In this document: positions 49,918-58,989 of the stretch, one piece after another
Position numbering within the stretch: position 1 is the first letter of the stretch
How the letters are laid out: each line of letters starts with the position of its first letter
Assembly: GCA_963757805.1 (NCBI GenBank)
Contig: CAVWSM010000010.1
Coordinates: 7,358-71,357 of the forward strand
DNA from: CAVWSM01 sp963757805
Lineage (GTDB): Bacteria; Actinomycetota; Actinomycetes; Jiangellales; Jiangellaceae
Reading direction: 5' to 3'
DNA length: 64,000 nucleotides
The notes under the pieces: generated by a model
The model's input: the letters and a program-made list of their open reading frames with translations, nothing else
Databases searched by the model: none
What the model was told of the DNA's origin: nothing
Position numbers and translations under genes: made by a program

Positions 49918-50472
49918 ATGCCCACGGTTTGTGCGTTCCTGGTGACCACGCTCGATGGTTACGACGAAGGCCCCGACGGGGAGTTCGACTGGCCCAATGT
50001 CGATGACGAGTTCCTCGAGTTCTCCGTCCAGCAGCTCCGAGATATCGGAGTGCTGGTGTTCGGCCGAAAGACGTACGCCGGCATGGCCGAATATTGGCCC
50101 TCGCCGCTGGGCCGGGAGAGCGCCCCGGCGATCGCGGATCTGATGAACTCGCTGCCCAAGGTCGTCTTCTCCACGACGCTGGCGTCGGCCGAGTGGAACA
50201 ACACGACCCTTGCCACCGGCGACTTGTCGGAAACGATCGCGGACCTGAGAGCCAAGAACGACAAGGACGTCGCGGTCTTCGGCAGTGCTCACCTGACGGC
50301 GGAGATGCTCGAGCGTGGCCTGCTCGACGAGCTCCGCATCATGGTCCATCCGGTGTTGCTAGGCAGTGGACGGTCGCTGCTCGGCTCGTTGACCGGCCGC
50401 GTCAAGCTCGAACTGCAGAGGTCGACGCTGTTCCACTCGGGCAACGTGCTGCTCGTCTACCGCCCCGCCTGA
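49918..50472 (+). CDS. Dihydrofolate-reductase-like (RibD C-terminal) protein
   Basis: A 184-residue protein of the RibD C-terminal/DHFR-like family. It shows the N-terminal strand VCAFLVTTLDGYDEG, a nucleotide segment VLVFGRKTYAGMAEYW, and the NADPH-binding VAVFGSAHLTAEML. Members of this family are often of unknown substrate and distinct from the essential FolA. The ATG at 49918 has GGAGGGAG upstream. A 61-bp palindrome follows 20 bp after its stop. Confidence 0.9.
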   Translation: MPTVCAFLVTTLDGYDEGPDGEFDWPNVDDEFLEFSVQQLRDIGVLVFGRKTYAGMAEYWPSPLGRESAPAIADLMNSLPKVVFSTTLASAEWNNTTLATGDLSETIADLRAKNDKDVAVFGSAHLTAEMLERGLLDELRIMVHPVLLGSGRSLLGSLTGRVKLELQRSTLFHSGNVLLVYRPA

Positions 50473-50492
50473 GCGTGTGGGTCACAATTGGT

Positions 50493-50553
50493 GTTGATCA
50501 TGGCGGCGTCGTGATCATTTCGTGCGGGTACCCACAACTTCGCCATGATCAAC
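50493..50553. repeat. 61-bp palindromic element, copy 5
   Basis: Invariant arms with a degenerate inner stem. It starts 20 bp after the DHFR-like gene stop; the 3' end of the leftward permease remnant runs into it (stop 50515). Confidence 0.88.
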
Positions 50554-50940
50554 GTCTAGGGGGGCGCGGTGCTGGTGGCGGGTCGCGGCGCCCAGCACGA
50601 CGAGTCCGAGGCCGCCGATGGTCCACGCCGCAAGCACGGCCCAGGGCGTTGCGGAGGCGGCGCCGTCGAAGAACGCGACCGACCGCAGCAGCGTGCCACC
50701 GGCACCCGGAGGCAACCACTGGCCGATCGCACCCGACGGCTGTGGGAGCAGCTCGGGCGCCGAGGCGATCCCGCTGAACGGGTTGCCGAAGAACATCAGC
50801 AGCAGGACAGCTAGACCGATCCCGCCCGCGCCGAGCACCGCTGCCAGCCCGGTCACGGTGGCCGACACCGCGAGGGCCAAGGCACCGACGGCGGCCGAGT
50901 TGGCGTAGGTAGCTACCGTGGCGAGCCCCGCGCCCCGCGG
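50515..50940 (-). pseudogene. C-terminal remnant of a membrane transport protein
   Basis: Only the last membrane segments of a larger permease remain: LALAVSATVTGLAAVLGAGG, LAVLLLMFFGNPFSG, then QWLPPGAGGTLLRSVAFFDG and WAVLAAWTIGGLGLVVLGAA. This resembles the C-terminus of ABC-2-type or DUF3533-type membrane proteins that are usually encoded divergently from a TetR regulator. The N-terminal part and start are missing; upstream sequence changes abruptly into the 3' half of a TetR gene on the other strand near 50925-50950. Decayed by deletion. Confidence 0.7.
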
Positions 50941-50949
50941 GTCGTCGGA

Positions 50950-51152
50950 GGCTGTCGGAACGACGTCTCGTCTTCGTCCGGGCACAGCAGGAAGGTCAGT
51001 TGCCGGGCCACGGCGATCCCGCGCGGATGAGCCAGCTGCTGTTCTCGCTCGTGCCCGGCTACATCCTCCAGCGTTTGCTCATGGGGGACGTCGACCCGAA
51101 GTCGTACGCCGCATCTTTCGAGGCGCTGGTCGGTGGCACTCGTCCCCAATGA
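50950..51152 (+). pseudogene. C-terminal remnant of a TetR-family regulator
   Basis: In the forward frame ending at TGA 51150-51152 the sequence VRAQQEGQLPGHGDPARMSQ, then LLFSLVPGYILQRLLMGDVD and SYAASFEALVGG is the ligand-binding C-terminus of a TetR regulator. The DNA-binding N-terminal half is absent. Together with the truncated permease on the opposite strand this is the scar of a deletion that removed both 5' ends and their shared promoter region. A 61-bp palindrome starts 1 bp after the stop. Confidence 0.75.
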
Positions 51153-51153
51153 A

Positions 51154-51214
51154 GTTGATCATGGCGAAGACGTGGTTCCGTGAGCGGAATGATCACATCT
51201 TCGCCATGATCAAC
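51154..51214. repeat. 61-bp palindromic element, copy 6
   Basis: Invariant 12-bp arms, inner stem partly broken on the left side. It lies between the TetR remnant stop (51152) and the stop of the convergent ABC permease (51242), at two gene 3' ends. Confidence 0.9.
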
Positions 51215-51241
51215 ATGGGTAGGGGGGTTGCGCGTTTCGCG

Positions 51242-52033
51242 TTAGGCGGACTTCACCTCAGCCCGCAGGAGCCGGATGACACCGGCCACCAGCGGAACGG
51301 CAATCCAGATCAGCGACGCGACGCCGAGGTGGGCCCAGTCGGAACCGCTCAACGCCTCGTCGAACTCGAACAGCGGCGTCTGCGCCGTGCCCAGGTCGAT
51401 CCAGGGCGCGATGTCCTCGAGCGCGTTGACGAGGCTGAACACGATGCTGAACGCCAGCGGCAGCACGAAGTAGGTCACGATCGCAGCCGCGCTGTTCATG
51501 AGGATCATGCCGAACGCGAGACCCTGGATGATCGCGCTGACCTGCAGGATCAGCACATAGCTCAGGCCCTGCCCGCCGAACGTCCACGAGCCGTTGCCGT
51601 CCTGGATGGCGGAGCCCAGCGCGTTGCCTAGGGCGGCTACGGCGAGCAGCACACCTACCGCCACCAGGCCCACGATCAAGGCGGCAAGCACCTTGGCGAG
51701 CACGACCCGTGAACGGTGTGGCTCGAGCGTGAACGTCACCAGCGCGGTGCGCTGCCCCCACTCGCTCGTAATCAGCAGGATGCCGAGGATGGGCAGCAGG
51801 AACCCTTGCGGGGTCAACGCGATGCCGGCGAAGTTGGTGAAGGTCAGATCCGCCGGCTCCGCGAAGAACAGGAACAGTGTCACCGCTGCGGTCGTCACCA
51901 CGCCGATCGCGATGAACAGCCACATGCCGGCGCGGGTGTCGATCATCTTGCGTAGCTCGACTCGAACCAGCCGGCTGAGCGGCACAGCCGGTGCGGCCCT
52001 CAGGTCCTCGATCGTCGTTGCCATGGCGCTCAT
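51242..52033 (-). CDS. ABC-2-type transporter permease
   Basis: A 263-residue membrane protein with about six hydrophobic segments, for example LFIAIGVVTTAAVTLFLFF, FLLPILGILLITSEWGQR and VVLAKVLAALIVGLVAVGVL. The short cytoplasmic N-terminus with RLVRVELRKMIDTRAGMW is usual in ABC-2 permeases. The start overlaps the ATPase gene stop (ATGA at 52030-52033). With that ATPase it forms an exporter, possibly for a peptide, antibiotic or lipid. It is divergent from the histidine kinase, which may control it. Confidence 0.9.
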   Translation of the reverse strand: MSAMATTIEDLRAAPAVPLSRLVRVELRKMIDTRAGMWLFIAIGVVTTAAVTLFLFFAEPADLTFTNFAGIALTPQGFLLPILGILLITSEWGQRTALVTFTLEPHRSRVVLAKVLAALIVGLVAVGVLLAVAALGNALGSAIQDGNGSWTFGGQGLSYVLILQVSAIIQGLAFGMILMNSAAAIVTYFVLPLAFSIVFSLVNALEDIAPWIDLGTAQTPLFEFDEALSGSDWAHLGVASLIWIAVPLVAGVIRLLRAEVKSA

Positions 52034-52929
52034 GCGGCCACTTCCTCTCGTGCGTCAGCGGCGGTGAGCTGCAGGAACATCTCTTCCAGACCGGCGCTCT
52101 CCGCGGGCCGCAACTCGCTGAGCACCACACCGGCGGCAGCCGCGGCGCGGCCAACCTCGAGAGGCTCGGCATCCACGAGGAGACCACCGCCGACCTGCGC
52201 CGAGAAGCTCAGCTCGGCCCGCTTGAGCGCCGCGGCCAGTGCCTCCGGCTCTGGCCCCCAAACAAGCGTGCCCGCCGCAGCGAGCAGCTCGGCCTTGGTC
52301 CCCCGCGCCACGATGCGGCCACGGCCGATCACGACGAGGTCGTCGGCGATGACCTCGACCTCGCGCAGCAGGTGGGAAGACAGGAACGCCGTGCCGCCAC
52401 GATCGGCGAAATCACGCAGCAGACCACGCATCCAGTGGATTCCAGCCGGGTCGAGCCCGTTGGCGGGCTCATCGAGGATGAGCACGCGCGGGTCACCGAG
52501 CAATGCGTTGGCGATCCCCAGCCGCTGCCGCATGCCGAGGGAGTAGTTGCCGACGCGACGCTTGGCCTCGGCCTTGGTCAGCCCCACGAGCTCGAGCATT
52601 TCGTCGACCCGCTTGCCGTCCAGACCCATGACCTGTGCGCTGAGTGTCAGCACCTCACGCCCGGTCCGGCCGGCGTGCTGGGCCGACGCATCGAGAAGGA
52701 CCCCCACAAAGGTGCCTGGGTTGGGAATCTCCGCGAAGGGGAGCCCGAAGATGGTGGTTTGCCCACTCGTCGGTGGTGTGAGCCCGACCATCATCCGCAT
52801 CGTGGTGGACTTGCCAGCGCCGTTGGGACCGAGGAACCCGGTCACCGAGCCTGGAGCCACCGTGAACGACACATCATTGACAGCGATGTGATTGCCATAC
52901 CTCTTGGTAAGGCCAGCTACTTCGATCAT
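52030..52929 (-). CDS. ABC transporter ATP-binding protein
   Basis: A 299-residue drug-exporter-type ATPase. Walker A GPNGAGKSTT is at about residues 34-43, signature YSLGMRQRLGIANALLGD (LGMRQ in place of LSGGQ, a common variant of this subfamily), Walker B VLILDEPANGLDP, and a His switch in SSHLL. A C-terminal domain of about 80 residues follows. It is the first gene of a two-gene operon with the permease. Divergent from the histidine kinase/response regulator pair. Confidence 0.94.
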   Translation of the reverse strand: MIEVAGLTKRYGNHIAVNDVSFTVAPGSVTGFLGPNGAGKSTTMRMMVGLTPPTSGQTTIFGLPFAEIPNPGTFVGVLLDASAQHAGRTGREVLTLSAQVMGLDGKRVDEMLELVGLTKAEAKRRVGNYSLGMRQRLGIANALLGDPRVLILDEPANGLDPAGIHWMRGLLRDFADRGGTAFLSSHLLREVEVIADDLVVIGRGRIVARGTKAELLAAAGTLVWGPEPEALAAALKRAELSFSAQVGGGLLVDAEPLEVGRAAAAAGVVLSELRPAESAGLEEMFLQLTAADAREEVAA

Positions 52930-53045
52930 GCCCTCAATCCTTGCCTACGCCGAGGGGTCGCACATCAGCCCCAGGTCGCCAACAGATAGCCGAAGGTCTA
53001 TGGGCGGTCGACTCTCGTCGGTACGCCGCCAACCGCCGCCGTGCC

Positions 53046-53051
53046 TACCCT
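53046..53051 (+). promoter_or_regulatory. -10-like TACCCT of leaderless histidine kinase gene
   Basis: TACCCT ends 6 bases before the ATG at 53058; no ribosome-binding site. Confidence 0.4.
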
Positions 53052-53057
53052 GACCAC

Positions 53058-54240
53058 ATGAGCATGCGTGCACCGTCTGAGGAGCCGGTGCCGCCGCCCC
53101 CACTGAACAGGTGGCAGTCGACCTGGCGCTACCTCGTCGCGCTCCTGATCAGCGGGCTGACCTGGATAGAGGTCGTCGACGAGCAGGCGGCCGAGACGCC
53201 CTGGTTGTGGTGGCTCGAGCTGGTGGTCTTGGTCGTCGCGTTCGTCATCGCGCACTACCGGCGGCGCTTCCCGCTTCCTGTGGTCATCACGCTGTCGATC
53301 CTGGCGAGCTTCTTCGCGCTGGGCACCGGGCCTGCGGCGCTCGCCCTGGTCTCCCTGTCAACCCGCAGACTGTGGCGCGAGATCATCCCAGCCGCAGTGG
53401 TCTCCTTTGCATCGGGCGCCATCTACTCGCTCACGCATCCGGTCGACGACGGTGCGCCATGGTGGTTGCTTCTGGCCCTCAACTTGCTCGCAACCGGCGT
53501 GCTCGTCGCCATCGGTCTCTACGTCGGCGCGCGACGTGAGCTTGTCGCAAACCTTCGTGAGCGCGCGGAACGTGCCGAGACCGAGCAGGCGATGCGGGTT
53601 GCGCAAGCACGTACCAACGAACGCGCACGGATCGCCCGCGAGATGCACGACGTGCTGGCGCACCGGATATCGCTGGTGGCGATGCATGCCGGAGCGCTGG
53701 CCTACCGCTCGGACCTGAGCCCGGAGGAAACCGCCAGGGTCGCCGGGATCATCCAGGACACCGCGCACCGGGCGCTGACCGACCTCCGTGAGGTTCTCGG
53801 CGTGCTTCGCGACGAGGAACAGCATGCCGTTCCCGAGCAGCCGCAGCCGACACTGCGCGACCTGGACTCGTTGCTGGACGACGAACGCCGAGCCGGGGCA
53901 CGTATCCGCTTGCGCAACCGGGCGGCCGAGTACATCGCCGACCTGCCTGACTCGATCGGGCGCAACGCCTACCGCATCCTCCAGGAAAGTCTCACCAACG
54001 CGCGCAAGCACGCACCGCACACGCTGGTCGACGTCATCGTCGCGGGCAAGCCAGGCAAGTCGTTGATCCTGGTTGTGCACAATCCCCTGCCGATCGGCAG
54101 CGCCAACGGCACACCCGGTGCCGGGGCTCGGACTCGTCGGGCTCGCCGAACGAGCCGAGCTGAGCGGTGGCCGGCTCGACCACCGCATCACTCGGTCCGG
54201 CCTGTTCGTTGTTCGAGCGCGGCTACCATGGCCGGCGTGA
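53058..54240 (+). pseudogene. Two-component sensor histidine kinase (NarL-partner type), one frameshift
   Basis: About 394 residues. Four or five N-terminal membrane segments (residues 18-150) act as sensor, then a HisKA_3 dimerisation domain with RARIAREMHDVLAHRISLVA (His in MHDVLAH) and a HATPase domain with NAYRILQESLTNARKHAP. The final ATPase G-box is out of frame: near 54121 the frame breaks and continues as LGLVGLAERAELSGGRLDHR to TGA 54240, so one base change restores the kinase. The response regulator start overlaps this end. Faces the ABC exporter and may sense its substrate. Confidence 0.85.
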
Positions 54241-54920
54241 CGCCGGACGAGTCGGGCCAGACGTCGCCGGGCATCCGGGTCGTGCTCGTCGACGACGACC
54301 CGCTCGTGCGGGCGGGTTTGTCGATGATCCTCGAAGGCGCGCCGGACATCGTCATCGTCGGTGAGGCAGGCAACGGCGCCGAGGCGCTTGACGTCGTACG
54401 TGACTCGGTCCCCGACGTGGTTCTCATGGATATCCGCATGCCACGCATGGATGGGCTGGAGGCGACGCGGCGGCTCGTTGCGAGGCCCAGTGGACCGCAG
54501 ATCATCGTGCTGACGACGTTCGATGCGGACGAGTACGTTGCACGCGCGTTGGCCGATGGCGCGTCCGGGTTCCTGCTCAAGGACACCCGGCCCGAAGACA
54601 TCGTCGACGGCGTACGGCGCGTCGCACGAGGCGAGCCGATCCTTTCACCGAGCGTCACGGCACAGCTCATCCGCAAGGTGACCGACGGTGACCGCTCCGA
54701 CCGCTCGACCGAGGCGCAGGCCCTGCTGGAGCAGCTGAGTGAGCGTGAACGTGAGGTCGCCGTCGCCGTGGGGCGGGGCAGCTCCAACGCAGAGATCGCG
54801 GCCGAGCTCTACATGAGCGTCGCGACGGTGAAAGCGCACGTGTCACGAGTCATGGACAAGCTCGGCGCGGCCAACCGCGTCCAGATCGCGATGCGGGTGC
54901 ATGACGCGGGGCTGGTGTGA
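54228..54920 (+). CDS. NarL/LuxR-type response regulator
   Basis: A 230-residue regulator. Receiver domain: acidic pocket VVLVDDDPLVRAGLS, phospho-acceptor in VVLMDIRMPRMDGLEA, Thr in IIVLTTFDADEYV and Lys in GFLLKDTRPED. The C-terminal LuxR helix-turn-helix reads LSEREREVAVAVGRGSSNAE and LYMSVATVKAHVSRVMDKLG. Start: ATG 54228, or GTG 54237 that overlaps the kinase stop as GTGA. The pair would control the divergent ABC exporter. Confidence 0.93.
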   Translation: MAGVTPDESGQTSPGIRVVLVDDDPLVRAGLSMILEGAPDIVIVGEAGNGAEALDVVRDSVPDVVLMDIRMPRMDGLEATRRLVARPSGPQIIVLTTFDADEYVARALADGASGFLLKDTRPEDIVDGVRRVARGEPILSPSVTAQLIRKVTDGDRSDRSTEAQALLEQLSEREREVAVAVGRGSSNAEIAAELYMSVATVKAHVSRVMDKLGAANRVQIAMRVHDAGLV

Positions 54921-54934
54921 CGCTGCCGTACGGC

Positions 54935-54940
54935 TAGCGT
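54935..54940 (+). promoter_or_regulatory. -10 box TAGCGT of leaderless O-methyltransferase gene
   Basis: TAGCGT ends 7 bases before the ATG at 54948, and no ribosome-binding site is present. Confidence 0.45.
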
Positions 54941-54947
54941 GTGCGGC

Positions 54948-55613
54948 ATGGGACGCAACGATCTCGGCATCAGCGACGAGCTGGCGGCGTACGCCGCCGC
55001 ACACAGCAAGCAGCCAGACGAGGTGCTGAAGGCACTCTCAACTGAGACGCTCGGCACGGGCCGTGCGGCGGGTATGCAGATCGGCCCGGACCAGGGCGCC
55101 CTGTTGACGATGCTGGCGCAGCTCGTCGAGGCAAGGTTCGCTGTCGAGGTCGGCACGTTCACGGGCTATTCGTCGATCTGCATCGCTCGGGGTCTCGAGC
55201 CTGATGGTCGCCTGCTGTGCTGCGACGTGAGCGAGGAGTGGACGTCGATGGCGCGGCGCTACTGGGAGCGCGCTGGGCTAGCCGACCGGATCGAGCTGCG
55301 ACTCGCGCCGGCCGCTGAGACGCTCGCCGCGTTGCCGAGGGAACCGCACGTCGACATCGCGTTTATCGACGCCGACAAGGGCGGGTACATCACCTATTGG
55401 GAAGAGCTCGTGCCGCGGATGCGTCCCGGCGGCCTCATCGCCGTCGACAACGTGCTGTGGAGCGGGCGGGTGGTCGACTCATCGGGCAACGACGCGGACA
55501 CCGTTGCCATCAGGGCGTTCAACGACCATGCCGCAGCCGACGCCCGGATGAACGTCGTCGTGCTGCCCGTCGGGGACGGCGTCACGCTGGCCCGCCGGCG
55601 CATGGACGACTGA
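54948..55613 (+). CDS. SAM-dependent O-methyltransferase (CCoAOMT-like)
   Basis: A 221-residue class I methyltransferase resembling caffeoyl-CoA/catechol O-methyltransferases. The SAM motif is FAVEVGTFTGYSSICIARGL, with the acidic residue in CCDVSEEW and metal-binding residues in IAFIDADKGGYITYW and IAVDNVLWSGRV. Such enzymes methylate catechols with magnesium in the cytoplasm. It begins with ATG 54948; the longer frame from GTG 54939 is unlikely. Convergent with the molybdopterin oxidoreductase, 7 bp away. Confidence 0.92.
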   Translation: MGRNDLGISDELAAYAAAHSKQPDEVLKALSTETLGTGRAAGMQIGPDQGALLTMLAQLVEARFAVEVGTFTGYSSICIARGLEPDGRLLCCDVSEEWTSMARRYWERAGLADRIELRLAPAAETLAALPREPHVDIAFIDADKGGYITYWEELVPRMRPGGLIAVDNVLWSGRVVDSSGNDADTVAIRAFNDHAAADARMNVVVLPVGDGVTLARRRMDD

Positions 55614-55620
55614 GCGCGCG

Positions 55621-56649
55621 TCACGTCAGCGGGAACGGCGGCTGCCACCACCACGGCTCGTCGCGCAGCTCGACCCGCTCCACCCATTTCACCCACCAGA
55701 AGCCGCGTCGCCCCGGCGCCACCAGCCGCACGGGTGCACCATGGCCCGGCGATATCGGCTGGCCCGCAGCGTGCGTCGCGAGCAGCAGCCGCTCAGCATC
55801 GCTGATCGGGAACCGCCTCCGATAGCCCGTGGCGGATACGACATCGATGCTGCGGGCTGTCGCATCCGTCGGCAGCAGCCGGTCCAGCCGAAGGCCTCGC
55901 CAGTCCTGTATCGCGTACCAGCCGCCGGTGCAGTCCAGCACGGTACGAAACTCATCGGTCGCCGCGGCAAGCTCGTCGAGCTCGATCTGCCGCGTCATGG
56001 AGCCATCGGTGATGGTGAGCCGCCACCCGGATTGGTCGATCGACTGGACCGTGTCGTCGAACCACTGCGTCACCGGCATGGCCGCCGGGTCGTCCGATCC
56101 CCGCTCGTGTGAACCCGTCGACCGACGGTCGCTGCCCGGCAGGCTCGCGAGCGCGGCGACGCGCTCGGTGCCGACGTACAGCGCCGTCGACGCCCCGACG
56201 AGCGCGCCGGCCCCGAGGACGTGGCGCCGGGAGACGTCCACCCGGTGCAGCGGCTGCCGGTGCTCCCATACGTGGAAGAGGAACAGTGGTACGGCGACGA
56301 GCGCAGCGCCGACGTGCACCTGCATTGCTGTGAGGCCGAAAAGGCCCGCGTAGCCGCCCACGGCATGCAGCACCCCTGTGAGGAGCGCGAGCGCCACCAG
56401 GAAGCCAAGCGCGATCTCCAGCCATGGCCGCATGCCACTCCGCCGACGGGCCGCGCGCCGTACGACGATGCGCTTCCACGGCACGAGGACGACGACGGCC
56501 AGGCCCGCAATGGCGTGCGCAGCGGTGACGATCGCAGCCGCGCCCGGGGTCCCGACACCGAAGGCGAGCCACCCCGTGGCGAACGCGAGTGTGAGCACGC
56601 CGAACAGCGCGATATTCGTACGCCGCCCCGCCCGAAGCCGGATGCTCAC
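55621..56649 (-). CDS. Membrane-anchored molybdopterin-dependent oxidoreductase
   Basis: A 342-residue fusion. The N-terminal half has four to five membrane segments (IALFGVLTLAFATGWLAFG, AAHAIAGLAVVVLVPW, LEIALGFLVALALLTGVLH, VHVGAALVAVPLFLFHVWEH) with histidines placed as in cytochrome b561-type haem proteins. The C-terminal half is a sulfite-oxidase-fold molybdopterin domain with the metal-ligand Cys in VLDCTGGWYAIQDWRG and GYRRRFPISDAERLLLATH. Similar to YedY/MsrP partners in one chain. GTG 56649 is used. Electron acceptor and substrate unknown. Confidence 0.85.
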   Translation of the reverse strand: MSIRLRAGRRTNIALFGVLTLAFATGWLAFGVGTPGAAAIVTAAHAIAGLAVVVLVPWKRIVVRRAARRRSGMRPWLEIALGFLVALALLTGVLHAVGGYAGLFGLTAMQVHVGAALVAVPLFLFHVWEHRQPLHRVDVSRRHVLGAGALVGASTALYVGTERVAALASLPGSDRRSTGSHERGSDDPAAMPVTQWFDDTVQSIDQSGWRLTITDGSMTRQIELDELAAATDEFRTVLDCTGGWYAIQDWRGLRLDRLLPTDATARSIDVVSATGYRRRFPISDAERLLLATHAAGQPISPGHGAPVRLVAPGRRGFWWVKWVERVELRDEPWWWQPPFPLT

Positions 56650-56653
56650 ACTC

Positions 56654-57637
56654 TCAGTGTGCGCTTCCTGGGCCTCGCGTCCGAAAGAGCTCGGCGTCCT
56701 CATCGGGAAGCCAGGCGTCCGCCGGAGGCCGCAGCCAGCCCTCGCGCGCATCGAGCTCCGAGGCGCTTGCCATCAACGCCTCGACGCCGGGATGGCGAAG
56801 CTCCCGCCTGAAGACCATTGCCCACGGATACAACGGGACCGGATCGACCAACGGCCGCAGAGCGATCCCGGGTGCCACCGGCCGCTCGACCATGGTCAGG
56901 ATCGGCAGACCGTGGCTGTGCGCGTGCCGGACCGTCTCGTCCAGGCCGGCCGCACTGAAGTGCGACGGCGATGGCTCGGCGCCGAACTCGGTGAGGAAGT
57001 GGACAGCGAGGTCGACCCACTCGGGTGCATCGGCGTTGCCCGCGCTGGCGTCGACTCGCGTGCCACGCAGGGAACGTACGGGCACCGCCGAAAGACCTGC
57101 CAGCGGATGATCCTCCGGCAGCAGCAATGCCAGCGGCTCCAGGCGGACCGGTCGGCGGCTGAGCCGCTCAGATGGAAACGGCTGCCCCAGACCGGTTGCC
57201 CGGCCGAAGGCAACATCAAGTTGTCCGGCCAGCAGGAACCTCAGTGATGCGCCCATGCCGCCATGGAACCGGGCGACCAGCTCCGGATGTGGGGACAGCT
57301 CCCGCGCGCCGTTGAGAACCCGTACGGGAGTGTGTCCCTCAGCAAGCACGTCAACCAGCAGCTGCCGGTCTGAGCCATGCATCTCCTGGACCGTCCGGTC
57401 ATGCAGGGCAAGCAGATCGCGCGCACGGGTCAGCAGGCGCTCGCCGTCCGCCGTGAGTGTGACCTGACGCGTCGTGCGATGGAAGAGCGTGACGCCGAGC
57501 TGCTCCTCGAGGCGGCGGATGTCGCGGCTGAGCGCTTGCTGCGCCATGTAGAGACGAGCCGCCGCGCGGGTGAAGTGGAGCTCCTCCGCAACGACAACGA
57601 AGTGGCGGAGCAGCCGCAGGTCCAGCTCGACCGTCAT
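56654..57637 (-). CDS. LysR-family transcriptional regulator
   Basis: A 327-residue regulator. N-terminal winged helix: LRLLRHFVVVAEELHFTRAA and ALSRDIRRLEEQLGVTLFHR; C-terminal co-inducer domain contains DVAFGRATGLGQPFPSERL. It is divergent from an MFS transporter gene 115 bp away, and an imperfect inverted repeat (GTTGGACCC at 57674-57682, GGATCCAAC at 57711-57719) lies between, so it probably regulates that transporter. The start ATG 57637 has GGCGGG upstream; the longer frame to 57760 is not used. Confidence 0.93.
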   Translation of the reverse strand: MTVELDLRLLRHFVVVAEELHFTRAAARLYMAQQALSRDIRRLEEQLGVTLFHRTTRQVTLTADGERLLTRARDLLALHDRTVQEMHGSDRQLLVDVLAEGHTPVRVLNGARELSPHPELVARFHGGMGASLRFLLAGQLDVAFGRATGLGQPFPSERLSRRPVRLEPLALLLPEDHPLAGLSAVPVRSLRGTRVDASAGNADAPEWVDLAVHFLTEFGAEPSPSHFSAAGLDETVRHAHSHGLPILTMVERPVAPGIALRPLVDPVPLYPWAMVFRRELRHPGVEALMASASELDAREGWLRPPADAWLPDEDAELFRTRGPGSAH

Positions 57638-57752
57638 TGACCCGCCAGCAGCGTGAATCGCGCTCGAATCGGTGTTGGACCCCCTGAGGTCGCGCAGCGA
57701 CGCTGAAGGAGGATCCAACCCTTCTCCAGGCACGCTAGCAGCGAGGCGCTTG

Positions 57753-58988
57753 ATGCCCACGGTTCACGCGGAACCCGTTGCCGTCGATACCGGCCTCATC
57801 GAGGCAGTGCAACCGCGCACTGTACGGGTCCTCATCGCCGCCCAGCTCCTCGGGGCGCTGGGACTGGCAGCGGGGGGGACGGCGGGCGCGCTGCTGGCCA
57901 CGCACATCACCGGTGACGAAGCAACGGCTGGCCTGCCACTGGGGATGCTCGTGCTCGGCTCCGGCTTGGGTGCGGTCGCGGTAACACGGATCATGGAGCA
58001 GTCCGGCCGTCGTGCCGGGCTGGCGACCGCGCACGTGGCCGGCGCGCTTGGAGCCGCTGTCGCAGTCGCGTCCGCGGAGCTCGGCAGCCTTTGGCTGCTG
58101 CTGGTCGGCAGCGGCTTGCTAGGCGGCGGCAACGCGGCGGTCATGCTGGCGCGCTACGCGGCGGCAGATCTCAGCCGGCACAGCGGGCGAGACATCAGCG
58201 CTGTGGTTACCGCCGCGACCGTCGGCGCGGTCATCGGCCCCAACCTGCTGGGGCTCACCGGGTCGCTCGCGGTGGGCATCGGCTTGCCCGGCGCTGCCGG
58301 GCTGTTCCTGCTCGCGATTCCCGCCTTTGCCGGTGCTTCCCTGGTGCTGTTGGTGTTCCTTCGGCCCGACCCACTGCAGCTGGCGAAGGGCCTCAGCCCC
58401 GTGGCTGCCACCACCACTCGCGGCGGCTTGGCGACGCTGGTCGCGAACCCGCAGGTCCTGCTAGCCCTCATCGTTCTGGGCGTCGCGAACCTCGCGATGG
58501 TCGGTGTCATGGCGGTCGGTCCTGTGCACCTGCACCACCACGGCGCCGGGCTCGGTGTCGTCGGCCTGGTGATCAGCGCGCACATTGCGGCCATGTTCCT
58601 GCCTTCACCGCTTACCGGCTGGCTCAGTGACAACGTCGGCAGCGTTGCGGTGGCCGGCCTCGGTGCTGTGCTGCTGCTCGGCGCCGCCGGTCTCGCCCAC
58701 GTTGCCGGATCCAACCTGGGCCTCGTCGTCCTTGCACTGCTCCTGCTCGGTGCAGGGTGGAACGCCGCGCTGATCAGCGGCAGCACGATGCTGACTGAAG
58801 CCACCGTCGACCCGGCATTGCGCACCCGTGCCGAGGGGCTTGGCGAGCTGGGCATGGGTGCCGCTGCCGCCGTCGGCGGCAGCGGTGCGGGAGTACTGCT
58901 CGCCGCCGGCGGCTTGGGGCTCGTCGGGTTGGTGGCGGCCGCGCCGTGCCTGATGTTGCTGGCCGTGGTGGCTAGTCGCCGCCAGTGA
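57753..58988 (+). CDS. MFS transporter
   Basis: A 411-residue polytopic protein with about twelve hydrophobic segments, for example IAAQLLGALGLAAGGTAGAL, LAVGIGLPGAAGLFLLAIP and LGLVVLALLLLGAGWNAALI. The loop after helix two (TRIMEQSGRRAG) fits the major facilitator pattern. It probably exports a small molecule or drug. The ATG at 57753 has GAGG upstream. Controlled, by position, by the divergent LysR gene. The gene end is 1 bp from the convergent choice-of-anchor gene stop. Confidence 0.88.
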   Translation: MPTVHAEPVAVDTGLIEAVQPRTVRVLIAAQLLGALGLAAGGTAGALLATHITGDEATAGLPLGMLVLGSGLGAVAVTRIMEQSGRRAGLATAHVAGALGAAVAVASAELGSLWLLLVGSGLLGGGNAAVMLARYAAADLSRHSGRDISAVVTAATVGAVIGPNLLGLTGSLAVGIGLPGAAGLFLLAIPAFAGASLVLLVFLRPDPLQLAKGLSPVAATTTRGGLATLVANPQVLLALIVLGVANLAMVGVMAVGPVHLHHHGAGLGVVGLVISAHIAAMFLPSPLTGWLSDNVGSVAVAGLGAVLLLGAAGLAHVAGSNLGLVVLALLLLGAGWNAALISGSTMLTEATVDPALRTRAEGLGELGMGAAAAVGGSGAGVLLAAGGLGLVGLVAAAPCLMLLAVVASRRQ

Positions 58989-58989
58989 G

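Noticed and set aside
50918..51631. Forward open frame spanning the TetR remnant and the ABC permease antisense
   Set aside because: It is in a different frame from the TetR motif and continues antisense to the conserved ABC permease.
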